Shown here: positions 44,934-57,639 of the stretch, in pieces
Layout: every line of letters begins with the position of its first letter
Numbering within the stretch: the stretch's first letter is position 1
Assembly: GCA_026214975.1 (NCBI GenBank)
Contig: CM047806.1
Location: forward strand, 99,161,811 to 99,225,810
Length of the DNA: 64,000 nucleotides
Direction of reading: 5' to 3'
DNA from: Gentiana macrophylla
Taxonomy: Eukaryota > Streptophyta > Magnoliopsida > Gentianales > Gentianaceae
Notes under the pieces: generated by a model
The model's database searches: none
What the model was told of the DNA's origin: nothing
Seen by the model: only the letters and a program-made list of their open reading frames with translations
Program-made: the position numbers and the translations under genes

Positions 44934-46921
44934 TGTTAGGAAATCTCTGGCGGGAGCAGTGAATTCAAAAATTTATTTCCTTTTACCCAAGATCGACCGT
45001 TTAAGCAATAAACAAACAAGATAGTGAGGCGGTGGTTACTTTGGTTGATCTAAAAGATCGGCGCTTTGACCCGTCTAAGGAGAGTAGTTCTGCATGGAGC
45101 CGCCCAGTGTTCGGCCTCTACCGCATTGAGTCCACCACGAGCGACCCGCGGAATCCCGTCATGGATTGCTATTGGAAAACTCGGTTGCTAGGCCGGCCTT
45201 TTCCTCTCTCTCCAACTCTACTATAGGATGCTCTCTCAATTTACACAAGAACTATTAGCTCTTGCAATTGTGATGTCAAAAGAGCTTGACACCCACCTCC
45301 TATTTATAGTCATAGGTGGCGCCTGATAGAGTAGAGAAGAAGAAAACCTTTTTCCCAATAAAATAAGGAAAATATAATTGATTGATTTATCTCATTTATT
45401 ATAATATCTCATATCAAATAAATCTAGGATATTGTCGATATCTTATATTGAATATTTCAAGATATTGTCAATATCTAATATTGATTATCTTTATTTTATT
45501 ATACAATAAATCGATTTCTGTGTGTGTATATGTATATATATATCATATATATATTATGTAAAAATAAATATAATAGTATATACATGTCAATTTGATCAAT
45601 TGCACATTGCACATCATATGTGCAAGTCACGTATGAGTATATATATATATATATAAATATTAATATCTAATATTAATATATAGTAATATCATTAATTAAA
45701 TTGCACAATCAAAGTGTATCTTATACACACACAAATTGCGCCACCTTAGACCAATAAATTGGCTTCGGAATATTCTTTAATTAATATAATATTATTAATA
45801 TCTTGTATTTAATTTATTCATAATAAATAAATACCACCATATTAATTTACTGCTATAACCTTTATAGTCTCAGAGATAAACTTTCCTTATTTGGTTATCT
45901 ACTATAACCACATTTTAATCCGACTAGATGTTCATATGTGTGTGACCCGATAGGCTTCGAATATGTTGGCCGTAGACACAAAGTGCAAATTACGAAAATG
46001 CCCGCCATGCCTAACGATCACGGGATAGCGTGCAGCAACACACCGTGACCCCGATCATCGGAAGAGTCAAATGCAATGACTACTACCTTTCATGTGAAAG
46101 CGATTACCGTGTAACTTACAATCCTATCATTTGTAATAATATCCATACGGTGCGTTAGTCAGTGTCAAAACATCAGCGACCGTATCTTATAATCTGGATA
46201 TCATGCTCTCTCGAAGTAACACATTTACTCCCACTTTGCAAAGATTCACGAGAGTAAGACATTCTTATAAGAAGGCCATTTCGGATATTCGATCCCGATC
46301 ATAGGATCTGCGATTCCCGGACGACCAATCATGTATACTCCGCGTGCTTGATATCATACCCAATCAACTACCGCATGATCGCCCGTGGCTGAGGGAAACC
46401 TCAATAGTGTCAAAGCATGACAATCCACACCGTGATGCCATGAAGACTCGGTCTAAGGATAATTACACAACCGCCACATAGTGTGACACTTATATCGTGT
46501 AAGTGGGTCGATCCCTAACGTCGCATTCTACAATACTGCGTCCACGTCACGGTCAAGTGTCTACACTTCGATGAGCGAGATCTATCCACCTTACTAAAGG
46601 CAGAAGACATCTAATACGTGCTAGATCTGTTTATACTATCAATGCCACTGTTTAATAGTACATCGACTAGAGACATTTAAGTATCAAACTTATTAAAGTG
46701 ATTAGAGATCTCATCAACCATAATCGCTTATCATGGTTTCTCTACCACGATTTAATACTAAGGGCGTTATCATATAACAATTCATAATTGGTTCTTTAAA
46801 AGAACATATATATGACAACATAAAGGCCATTTAATATATGTACAAACATAAAGAAATAGTAGAAATGATCCGACCGGTCGGATCGGTCCAACCCGATTGG
46901 GTTTAGGACACTATTCCAACA
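44934..46921 (-). repeat. LTR C (shared LTR of the inverted array)
   Basis: 1988 bp. It serves as 5' LTR to internal region 1 and 3' LTR to internal region 2, a signature of recombination between LTRs. Confidence 0.88.
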
Positions 46922-49900
46922 ATCTCCCACTTGGCCTAAAACCAACCACTCGCACACACAAGACCAAGTTGAAACACAAGAATCTTATGCAATACTCGCA
47001 ACCAGCCCTAGCCATAAAAGGATCGCTATCCATGGGGACTCAGACTATCCAAATGACCAAGTTAAAGGAACCGCCTCAACACACACACGAATCTCTGACG
47101 AGACCCTGGTCCTTGCTTCAAGCAATGAATCCACTTACTATATCAGCTATATAGAAAAGGTGGAAGAACCGTACAAGGTTCAGGAATGAACCTTCAGATC
47201 CATATCTTTGCTCGGCTAGCCTCTAAGGCACTCTTGTGTTTTGGCTAAGTTGTAGAGTTTACTGAGTGACCCATAGGCTAGAACATTTCTCTTTGTATCA
47301 CTTAATCAAAGTGATTGCAAACCCAGGTAGCTCCCACTTGCCTTCATAAGACTCGGGATATACGTGCAGTATAACTATATTTATCTAACTCCAAGTTTCG
47401 ATAAACTAGGAAACTTTCCTTAACTTGTTTAAGGATATTCTCGACATTCACAGTTACTTTCATACTTGCTCATGACTATTCATGAACTATGAACATCCGG
47501 CATTCCTTTATGATGGTTCTATCACGGGAAGCGAAGGAAACCTTCCATACACATCATCTTTCACCTCATCTTTAGGACCAACGTCCTAACACGAGATAGA
47601 TCTTGCGATCTATGCTAAACTTCTTTTAGCATCACATCTATATAGGTAAACAATAATCTAAGCAATGATTAAATCTATCACTATAGATTCTCATTTCTAA
47701 AATAAGAACCGCTAATCCAAGTGCTTTAAGTAAAGATCTTGAATTACCAAACATTAATTGACCGTGACATGGGAGATGATTCATGAGAGAGATATCAATA
47801 CCTTACTCAAAAATCGTAACACACTCCCACTATCCATCTTGCACATTGGGCATATCCTTCTTTTGACTAAATCAAACTCCTTTGATTATCAAACAAAGAA
47901 ATTGTCTAGAGAAACTTGTTTGAGTCCATAAATGGATCTCGTGGGCTTACATATCATGTTATTGTCTATGAACATCGAGCCGCATGCCCAACGCGTCTTC
48001 AACACTATCATATAGTCATGATACGAAGTTATAACAAGCATAGTCACGAATAGAAGCCGGGCACGGCCGGCATCATAAAGACAATTACAAGGTTTACACC
48101 TCATACCCTTGGCCGTCACTATAGCCTTATGGTAATCATATTACTATCCATGTCGACCTTTCGAGGACACTCCCCTTAGGTAAGGCAGGACTAGGTTCAC
48201 AACCTGGTTGTCACTTGATGGAATCTAATTCGAGATATTATGGCTCTAGCCATATCTCTCAACCTTGCCTTTCAAACATTCTTTCACAAGTCGTGAGATA
48301 TTCATTCTTCAAGATGAACATACCAACAACCTTTTCAGGCTTGAGGTTATCCACAGACTTCACAGAACTTTTTTGTGTGCCTTTGGCGATGATCTACACC
48401 TCATCGCTTATGTGGCGTCGCTCATGTTCCATTGGTCGAATATATCTTTGTGGTTCTCAAACTCTTTTGAGATCTGATTCACTCCCCCTTTGTTTCTTTC
48501 GGAAGAAACACTTCCTCAGAAGACAAACATGTTTGGAGACAAACATTTTTGCTCCATGGACAAGTAAATAATATCTAGCATGCTAGCTAAGACATTCCAC
48601 AAAGTTGCATAAGTCGTACTAGGCTCCAAGCCTTCGACTTTGCCTATGACAACTTCAAATCATCGGTTAAGGCAGATTTGACATTATCCTCTTCCATATC
48701 TAATATGGAATTTATTCAACCTTTATTCTTTGGAACTCGGTTAAGTATAAGGCACTTATCCCGAAGCGGGTAAAGGATACTTCGCATGGCTCGCATCACA
48801 CCTTTATCATATAAAGTGTTGTTTCCATTTTGGGAACACAATCCAATTGCGTATCCCAAATATGGTATCCTTGAAAGGAGAATCTTATTCCTTTCCAGAC
48901 GACTTCGAAACACCATTCAGGTATTAATTACTTCAATCCAATTGAAGATTAATTCTAAGTAGCTCATCAATCTCATATTCGCATTTAGCTCGAACTTTTG
49001 GGATTTACGAATTATGCACTTCATTGAGTACACTAGAACTATTTCTAAAAATAGTCATAGAGATTAACAAACAATTATTTGTAGCATTAATTGTCACAAG
49101 CCAACAAACATCGGTATGTTTAGGCTTTAGACAAATTTTCTAGATTTTATAACCTTTTCGCAAAAGGTATTTTAGTCATCTTTAGATAAGATCATTATTA
49201 CCTATATGATTCATAATCATATGGTTCAACATCATCGAGAATGACGTTTGATTACACGCTTCCCTTCCGGAGAGACTATATGCAGAACAACTACAAATAT
49301 CAAGGATAATAGCCATACAAATATTTAGTTGAGATCTTATCACATATATCAACTATTTAGTGACAACAATCTAGTATGTTAGATTCAAAGTGACCATCCA
49401 ATTTTATCGAGAATAACATTTATTCTTTACAATTGAATATATGCGCTAAATCTAACAAATAACTTGAACTTGTGTCCTTCATAAGAACCGAACATAACAA
49501 CATTTATTTAGTTCCCTTATCAGTTTACTAGATCGAGAATATGGTAAGTGTTACAACGTTTGCTTCACCTTCCATATCTCGTATTTAATATTTCTAATTT
49601 AATCACACTCATAAGATATCATATATCTAAGAGTCGACCTGAACTTAGATAGATTTATCTCAACTCACTTGCCTATAATAGAAACTTCAATAAGTTCTCT
49701 ATTTAAGCACATGCCCTAAAATTTCCTTTTTAATCCTTTAAGCACTTGAGATATGTTTCTTATTGTAGTCTTCATAAGACTTAAGAAAGATCACAAGAGC
49801 TATGTCTTCAATTTCCTTTTATAAAGAAAATCTAAAGTTTATTAAATAGTTTATTTAACCTTTTGAATCGTATTCAAAACATTGACTATTTAATTAACCT

Positions 49901-50545
49901 TTAAGCAATGGTAGAATTAAGTCGATACTTAAATCTTACAATTTGAAAACTTCATTTCCAAAATTCGGTCTAGTCATTCTTATCCAACGTTTGAATAACT
50001 TCGTCATCGTATGACCGAATGATCATCTTGGATCGTATCCAATATATGACTAATTCGTTGAAACTAATTTTCAAATGATTTAATCATATCATGAGCTTCG
50101 CTTTCATTAATAATTAAAGCCTTGGAGTACTCCATCAAATATGTAGCCTCTTGTCTAACTACCATAACGGGATCTCTCGTGTCATTGCTCATTTTAAAAG
50201 GATTAAAATTACTTAACCATATTTGAGAACGTTTCTCAAAATTAACAGTCATAATTTGGTTTTACTAATCGAGAATAAAACATAAATATAAAGTTTGCTA
50301 AAACTACAACATAAAAATGAAAATAAAAGAGTGTTGTTGTTTATACACGCAAAATCAAAAATGGTCTTTTGGTTTATGATTTTGCTCCCACTAGTCAACT
50401 ACTTCCAATTGACTTTCAAGAATTTTTCAAAATTCTTTAGTGGCTGAGATCCCATCTAGTTACCTCGATTCCCGGCGGTGGTCGATCAACCAAGATAATT
50501 TCGATAGGTAGGTAACTCTTTACCATTCACATCTCTATGTGATTC
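46922..50545 (-). pseudogene. Internal region 2 of the inverted array, truncated
   Basis: A second copy of 39542 to ~43170, collinear and near-identical. It ends at ~50545 where the sequence switches to the plus-oriented host 3' end. 47889-48119 in reverse contains SYHDYMIV and SIYGLKQVS, the only clear RT traces. Confidence 0.8.
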
Positions 50546-50986
50546 TCAAGTGGGAGCTACAGTCTGGGTTTGCAGTCACTTTGTTTAAGTGATACAGTGA
50601 TCTAGAAATGTTCTAGCTTATGGGCCACTGTAAATTCTACAACTAGGCCAAAACACAGTAGTGCCTTGGAGGCGCAGCGGGAGCAGTACATGGATCTAGA
50701 AGGTTCATTCCTGAACCTAATACGGTTCTTCCACCTTTTCTCTATAGTTGATATAGTAAGTGGATTTATTGCTTGAAGCAAGGACCAGGGTCTCGTCAGA
50801 GATTCGTGTGTGTGTTGAGGCAGTTCTTTTGACTTGGTCAATTGGAAAATGATATGAAGATAGTTTGAGTCCCCACGGATAGCGATCCGTTTATGGCTAG
50901 GGCTGGTTGCAAGTATTGCATGAGATTCTTGTGTTTCAACTTGGTCTTGTGTCTGCGAGTGATTGGTTTTAGGCCAAGTAGGAGAT
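50546..50986 (+). other. 3' end of host internal region with purine tract
   Basis: Reverse complement of 46922-47340. It ends AAGTAGGAGATTG directly before LTR D. Confidence 0.85.
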
Positions 50987-52952
50987 TGTTGAAATAGTGT
51001 CCTAAACCCAATCGGGTTGGACCGGATCCGACCGGGTCGGATCATTTGTACTATTTCTTTATGTTTATACATATATATTAAATGGCTTTTCTGTTGTCAT
51101 ATATATGTTCTTTTAAAGAACCAATTATGAATTGTTATATGATAACGTCCTTAGTATTAAACTGTGATAGAGAAACCATGATAGGTGATTATGGTTGATG
51201 AGATCTCTAATCACTTTAATAAGTTTAATACTTAAATGTCTCTAGGCTGATGTACTATTAAGCAGGGCATTGATAGTATAAGCAGGACTAGCACGTATTA
51301 GATGTCTTACGTCTTTAAGCGTGGATAGATCTCGTCTATCGAGCGTAGAGACACTTGGGACCGACGTGGGCGTGTATTAGAGAATCGCGACGTTAGGACC
51401 CGACCCACTTACACAGATAAGTGTGTCACGCTATGTGGCGGTTGTGTAATTATCCTTAAGACCGAGTCTTCATGGCATCACGGTGTGGATTGTCATGCTT
51501 TGACACTATTGAGGTTTCCACAGCCATGGGGCGATCATGCGGTAGTGATTGGGTGTGATCTTTGAAGCATCGCGGAGTATACATGATTGGTCGATGCTGG
51601 GAATCGCGTACCCTATTAGTAGGGGTAAATATCCGAAAGGGCCTTCTTATAAGGAATGTCTTGTTCTCGTGAATCTTTGCAAAGTGGGAGTAAGCGTGTT
51701 ACTTGAGAGAACTTGATATCCGATTATAAGATCGGTTGTTAATGTTTGACACTCGATGTACGACCGTATGGATATTGTTACAGCGATAGGATTGTAAGTT
51801 ACACGGCAACTGTTTCACATGAAAGGTAGTAGTCATTGCATTTGACTCTTCCGATGATTGGGGGTCACGGTGTGTTGCTAGACGCTATCCCGTGATCGTT
51901 AGGCATGAAGGGTATTTTAGTAATTTGCACTTTGTGTCTACGGCCAACATATTCGGAAGCCTATCGGGTCACACACATATGAACATCGTGCCGGATTAAA
52001 ATGTGGTTATAGATGATAACCAAATAAGGAAAGTTTATCTCGGGGCTATAAGGGTTATAGTGGCAAATTAATATGGTGGTATTTATTTATTATGAATAAA
52101 TATAATACAAGATATTAATTATGATGATTAATTAAATATGTATATTGATACATATATTTTCGAAATTAATGATATATGATATATATTGATTTTGCAAATT
52201 AATTAATCATAGCATTATATTAATTAAAGAATTTTTCATAAGTCAATTTTGGAAGGTTGGGGCGCCACTTTATTTGTGTGTATGACACACTTGGATTGTG
52301 CAATTTAATTAATAAGTTTACCATAATATTAATATGTGATATTAATTGATTTGAGAAAAATAGATTTATGGTAATAATATATTTTACATTCAATATAAGA
52401 TATTGGAGAAAAATAAATTATGGGTTCATTTAATATAAGATATTAAATTAAATGAGATAAATCAATCACATTAATTATGTTTCCTTATTTTATTGGAAAG
52501 AGATTTTTCTTCTCCTCCTCTCCAAGCAATAGGGGCGCCTCTCTCTAGTATAAATAAGAGGGCTTGCCAAGATCTTTGGTACACCATTCTTCCAAGAGCA
52601 ATTGTTCTTGTGAAAAATTGCAAGAACTCATAGTTCTTGTGTAAGAAAGATGGGGCTTCCTATAGTGAGTTTGTGAGGGAGGAAAAAGTCCGGTCTAGCA
52701 ACCGGAGCTTTCCAATAGCAATCCATGGTGGGATTCCGGTGGGCTGTTCGTATGGACTGGCGGTAGAGGCCGAACACTTGGGCGGCTCCATGCTGAACTA
52801 CTCTCCTTAGACGGTCAAAGCGTCGATCTTTTAGATCAACCAAGTAACCGCCGTCTTTAGTTTATTCGTTTATTGCTTAAACGAAGTCAATCTTGGGAAA
52901 AAGGAAATCAAAATTTTGAATTCCGCTGCGTTCCCGCGTTGATTTCCTAACA
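50987..52952 (+). repeat. LTR D (3' LTR of host element)
   Basis: 1966 bp, near-identical to LTR A. Most differences cluster at CTG/CAG words. It ends CCTAACA before the GTGTG duplication. Confidence 0.9.
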
Positions 52953-52957
52953 GTGTG

Positions 52958-53720
52958 GTACTCATGAACATATGTAAGCCGCAATCTCTTATGTTTGGGC
53001 TATAATGAACATGATATGGTCTTTAAGACATAAGAGAAAGATGAACAACACGATTTTAAGCGAAGTCAATTATGAATGTAATGGAAGTTTTTGTGTTATA
53101 TGTTAAAGCAGTTGATAAAGCATGTTATAATTTCACTTATTTGATTATATGGTTACATGTTAGTATATTATGCATACACTATTTGCGAAAGGGAATTAGG
53201 AACTCTGTTCTAGTCCCAGTAACAGGTATGTGTTCCATTTGGTGCAATGTTTATCTACTGAGCCTAGTAAGCTCGCCATTTATCTTACATCTTAGTAGAC
53301 GAGCAACATTCCTGAGAGAATCCATAGAATGGTCAGTGTAGCTTCTGGTTTGTCTGTTCCTGATAGTGTCCTTGTTCACGTCCCTAGACAACCTTTGCTT
53401 GTTAACCTCATAGGTGCAACTCCACCTAGTACAAGGGTTTTAGTGGACTACAACTGGTATCAGGATGTCTCTATCTATTATGTGACATTCTATGATCTGA
53501 GGGTGGTGCTAGTGATATGCAATGATGAGTTTGTGAATGTTGTAGACTTCTAGTCTTTATGTTTAAGTTGTTTATGTTTTCTTTTAATTAAGTTGAAAAC
53601 TATAATGAATAAGAAAGGGAAGTTGAATGTTTTATGTTAATGGGGCCTTTGATTTGTTAAATGGTGTTTTAGTAAGTCAAGTTGATCGTTTTAGCTTATG
53701 TGCAAATATCGTAGTATGAG
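52958..53720. other. Non-coding DNA, continuation of the 31-32 kb flank
   Basis: No family recognised. Short open frames at 53072-53553 have no known similarity. Confidence 0.35.
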
Positions 53721-53724
53721 GCTG

Positions 53725-54267
53725 CTGGATATACAAAACCCGAATCAGGACCCGAAACGCAGAAAAGACCGAATCCGGAAATTTTCCGGATCTCGATAGG
53801 ACGAGAGAGGGTCTCGCCCAATCGAGAGTATTTCTTTTTTTTTTTTTTTCTTCTGATCGTCAGATCTGATTCTCAACACCAATCAAGACACTCGATCATG
53901 CACAGCGGAAGCAATGAATCAAAATTCGTTTACGATTTTACCACGATATGAAACATATAATTAATTAATCTAAACTACAAGAAGGTTGAAAAAACCCTAG
54001 GTTTTTCTTCTCCCAATGGCTAGGTTAATGATATGCCTGAACCGTAATCCAGCCTGCGGATCCTTATTCGGGTCCTCCGAACCACCATAGTGGCGAATGA
54101 GGCCAACGTCCACCATAATCCGAGAATACACGAATCGAATGGGAAGCACCGGTGGTCGGCCCCGTTCTAAGCCCTTGGCTCCACGAGGCCACGAACGGCT
54201 AGAGGGCCGGCTCACAGGTCTCCCCAGATATAAGGTCCGCCGGTGACCAAAAGAGCCCGCACAAGAG
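53725..54267 (-). repeat. Related copia LTR fragment, inverted
   Basis: 53725-53980 resembles the reverse of the 3' end of LTR E (blocks GATCGTCAGATCTGATTC, CTCGATCATG, TTTTACCACGAT, CTACAAGAAGGT). Extra GAATCCGG-type sequence and a T run lie at 53755-53850. 53997-54267 is more GC-rich and unassigned. It is probably an older LTR cut by the next element. Confidence 0.5.
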
Positions 54268-54272
54268 ATAAC

Positions 54273-56082
54273 TGTTGGGAGTAGCACCCAAAAGACAATT
54301 TATGTAATTGTATTTATAATTAATAAATGACAGATTTATTCTCATCTTATTATTTGATTTGTGCTTATAAGAAATACACTACTGAAAACCCCAAGTTGTG
54401 TCATATGTAGCCATATAACTTAGTGTGTGTCACATGTGAGGATTAGGTTTATGGTGATACAATTGAACTATTTGTCCGTGGTGAACTTAATCAAAGTATG
54501 GGGTCTATTGATTAAACCACCATTAATGCGCCCAGAACACTTTATGGTGTGACCGACTTATCCGGACCGTCGATATTAGTTATCTAAGTGGGGCATTTAT
54601 ATATGATGTACGTAGTCATATAGGACTGGACAGATTTAATCTGCGTTTCTCATATAATTTCATGATTGAGAAATTTTATTAAATAATAAGGTGATCATAT
54701 ATGGATTAACCTTAATCCTGAAGTGATTGCATACTCCTGCTTGTTTTAAAATAGGGTTTGATGTGTTCGTTAAGAATTGCTAAAAGGCGCGGTCCGAATC
54801 ACTTTCACGGTGGCACTATTCTGGAATGAGTGAGGAGTGTGTGACTCACAGACACGAAATCCATTCCTTCCTGCAGGAAGTAGCAAGACAATCCCCTTAT
54901 TTGTTAATCCTAGAAACTGATCGATCGGCCGAGTTCATAGTGGTTATGAACTAATTGATCACTAGTGGGTTAATGGTAAATAAGGATAAGATGTAACGAG
55001 GAAGGTTTACGGAGACATTCCCGCTTCGTTACGGATGTTCAATGAAGGGTTACTCTGTATGTAATAATTATATCAATGGATACTTATTGACTCGACGCTT
55101 TGAGAATAAGTTATTTCTACATTCGATAGAGTTCAGTTTCAGATTTATGGTGGCATAATTCCGGAATTAATGAGTTGAGTAGAAATGTTCTGTTCGATGA
55201 ATAATTTATTCAATTTATTATAGCTACTGGTTATAGGTCCATGGTCCCCGGGTTGGCTCCTAACACGCGACTGAAGTCTCGTTTTGTGGAACCTCGAGAA
55301 TAAATTAAATAGTTGGTCTATTTAATGAATATGCGAATATTATTTATTCGGTAAATAATATGTAATATAGATTCGACATTTTCTATTATCCCAGTTGGCA
55401 TAAAAATGGCGCCACATTTTATTGATTTTGAGAAAATAAACTTTCTCCTAATTATTTATAATGTGTAAAATATAATTGTTTATGTGTTAAATAATTATAA
55501 ATAAGAAATTAGCTTTCTTATTGGATAAATAGGAAATTTGTTTTTCTATTCGATAATTGTTTTATTTTTCCTTAAAGGAAACGATAAATTTATGTGTATA
55601 AGATATCGAAAGGGTTTTCGTGCTATACACCATGTCTCTAACTATTGGTTAATATCCTATATAAAGAGAGTTTCTCCCAACACGAAATAGTTTTGAATCC
55701 AACGTCATTTTGAAAGAAAAAGGGGACGCCTCATTCTTTTAAAAAAGAGAGAAATTTTGTTTTCTTGTCTTAGCCATTGGGAGAATAAAAACTAGGGTTT
55801 TTCTTAAACATATTCGAGGAGGTTCTCCTACGAAGATCGACGTCCATCGTCGTCGTTTGGAGATACAATTCAGAAGATCACGGCTCTCTTCTGTTGGGTA
55901 AATCTTCTACCTTCTTGTAGTTATATTAATTAATCATGTGAATTAAATCGTGGTAAAATCGCATGGGAATTTAATTAGTAGCTTCCGATGTACATGATCG
56001 AGCGTCTCGATCGGTGCTGTGAATCAGATCTGACGATCCAATTACGGATTGGATCCGGATTCGGGTTTCTGTATATCTAGCA
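54273..56082 (+). repeat. LTR E (5' LTR)
   Basis: 1810 bp, directly repeated at 61552-63289 with visible divergence and indels. The element is therefore older than the A-D LARD. A TATA-like CCTATATAAAGAGAG lies at ~55650. Confidence 0.87.
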
Positions 56083-56083
56083 T

Positions 56084-56096
56084 GTGGTATCAGAGC
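56084..56096 (+). promoter_or_regulatory. Primer binding site of the E-F copia
   Basis: TGGTATCAGAGCC is an exact copy of the plant initiator-Met primer site, 1 bp after the LTR. Confidence 0.85.
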
Positions 56097-56395
56097 CAAG
56101 TTAAAGCGATTTTCCGATCTTGATTGCATAATTAATTAATAAGGAGTAGAATTGAATAAAAATTGCATCTTTTATACGTTTATTATATATATGCGTGGTT
56201 GAATGTTCTTGGTTGACGAGATGGATTGGGGTTGGTACTTGTTTGCCGTTAGATCTATTGTAAACCCAAAATTTTCCGTGTATAGAAAATTATGTAATTT
56301 ATTTGTTGTAATCTAATTTCCTAATAAATAGAATTAAATTCAAATCGGCCACTCTGTTGGTATTTATTTAAACGCGAAGCTTTAATGGAAGATAA

Positions 56396-56470
56396 AGTTG
56401 GCGGCGCAGTGGTCTAGTTGTGTTTCAGCAACCAGTTGGTCAAGGGTTCGAATCAACCTTGATTTGTTTT
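56396..56470 (+). other. tRNA-like segment with Pol III A and B boxes
   Basis: TGGTCTAGTTG (56410-56420) fits the A-box consensus. GTTCGAATC (56446-56454) fits the B box, 25 bases after the A box ends. It does not fold obviously as a full tRNA. A weaker tRNA-like pair occurs nearby (56529-56592). It may be a SINE head or a captured tRNA inside the copia leader. Confidence 0.5.
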
Positions 56471-57009
56471 TAATCAAATTTTTCCAGAAAAGTTGCAGTT
56501 TTGGTGAATAAAGAAAAAAATTAGTTGCATCAGCCAAGGATCAAACTCACCCTACCACGGTAAGAGAAAAGGCATCCAACCAACTCAGTTGGTAGCTCAT
56601 TTGTTCATAAAATGGAGCAGTTTGTTATTATACAGAGCGGCGGCAGGATCTATTAGAGATTAGTAAATCCTTTAAGCGTAGCTTTATTTATTTATTTAAT
56701 TTTAATTTTATTATAGATTAAATACGGGGGTACCAACGGTCCATCTCAGTGGTTTATTTTTCGCATTTATTTTCTTATGTGATTATTTATGTGATATAAC
56801 CATGTCATGCATCATATTCATGATATCCACTCCTAGCATATACATACATGTAGAAAATTAATTTTGGCATTAATTAGACATGTATGAACATGGTAATTAA
56901 TTTAGATAAATTTAGTTAATTAATTAAATTAATTAAATTAATTGAACAAACGGAATTTTATCTGATATAAAATTCACATGATAAAAAATAAAATTTACTG
57001 GGTAAATTT

Positions 57010-57620
57010 GTTTTTGGGATCTAAAATTATTTAAGAATTTTGATTATGCAGTGTCTATATAAATAGGATTTAATAACCGAAAATTTGGAAAGTCAAGAAA
57101 AAATAGGACACTAACTAGACGGTATTTGAAACCGATAAGTTTGTGATTGCTTTTCATGATTTATGGTTTTTGATTATTGGAAAAATTCTGAGATCCTAAA
57201 TTTTTTTTTTCAAGACAAGATTAGGACTATAAAATTCTTCGGGAATTTTATTTGTGTAGTGTCTACACAAAAGATTTCTAAATAATTGAAAATTTGGAAA
57301 ATAATGAATATAGTGTCATTAGTTAGACGGTATTTGGAACCGATAAACTAGTGGGAGCTTTAAATTTTGTGATTTATTGTTTTTCGAATCATTGGAAAAT
57401 CATAAGTCCTAATGTATTAGGATTATAAATTTCTTGACGATTTTTAATTGTGTAGTGTCTACACAAAATTTATAAATCCGAGAAATTGGAAAGTCGTGAA
57501 TAAGTGACACTAGTTAGACAGTATTTGGAACCGATGAATTAATGGGAGGATTAATATTAAATATTCATGATTTATTGTGTTTCGGATTATTAAGAAATTC
57601 TGAAAATCCTAATATGACTA
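57010..57620 (+). repeat. Three ~200 bp imperfect tandem repeats in the copia leader
   Basis: Each unit carries GTAGTGTCTACACAAAA (or a variant) and TAGACGGTATTTGGAACCGA; the latter motif sits at ~57116, 57324 and 57515. There is no coding frame. Confidence 0.82.
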
Positions 57621-57639
57621 CCTATTTTTCAAAATAACG

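Larger units (their letters stand above)
37556..46921 (-). mobile_element. Inverted copy of the LARD family (LTR B - internal - LTR C)
   Basis: LTR B is 37556-39541 and LTR C 44934-46921, each TGTTAGGAAAT...CAACA on the plus strand. The minus-strand primer site lies left of C (reverse complement GGTATCGAGAGAG) and the purine tract AAGTGGGAGATTG right of B. The flanks do not match (AAGTA against ATCTC), because C is directly followed by a second internal region. It is therefore part of a tandem array. Confidence 0.85.
32454..52952 (+). mobile_element. Non-autonomous copia/LARD-like element, host copy, with inverted nested array
   Basis: LTR A (32454-34417) and LTR D (50987-52952) are near-identical direct repeats, TGTTGAAATAGTG...CCTAACA. 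The flanks GTGTG (32449-32453 and 52953-52957) are an exact 5 bp target duplication, proving one insertion. The plus-strand internal runs 34418-37555, is interrupted by an inverted array of the same family (37556-50545), and resumes for its last ~440 bp (50546-50986). Coding is nearly gone; only scraps of copia RT can be read in the family. Confidence 0.88.

Noticed and set aside
53072..53553. Two adjacent open frames resembling a small gene
   Set aside because: No known domain, no splice or promoter support, and they lie in the presumed old LTR flank of the LARD.
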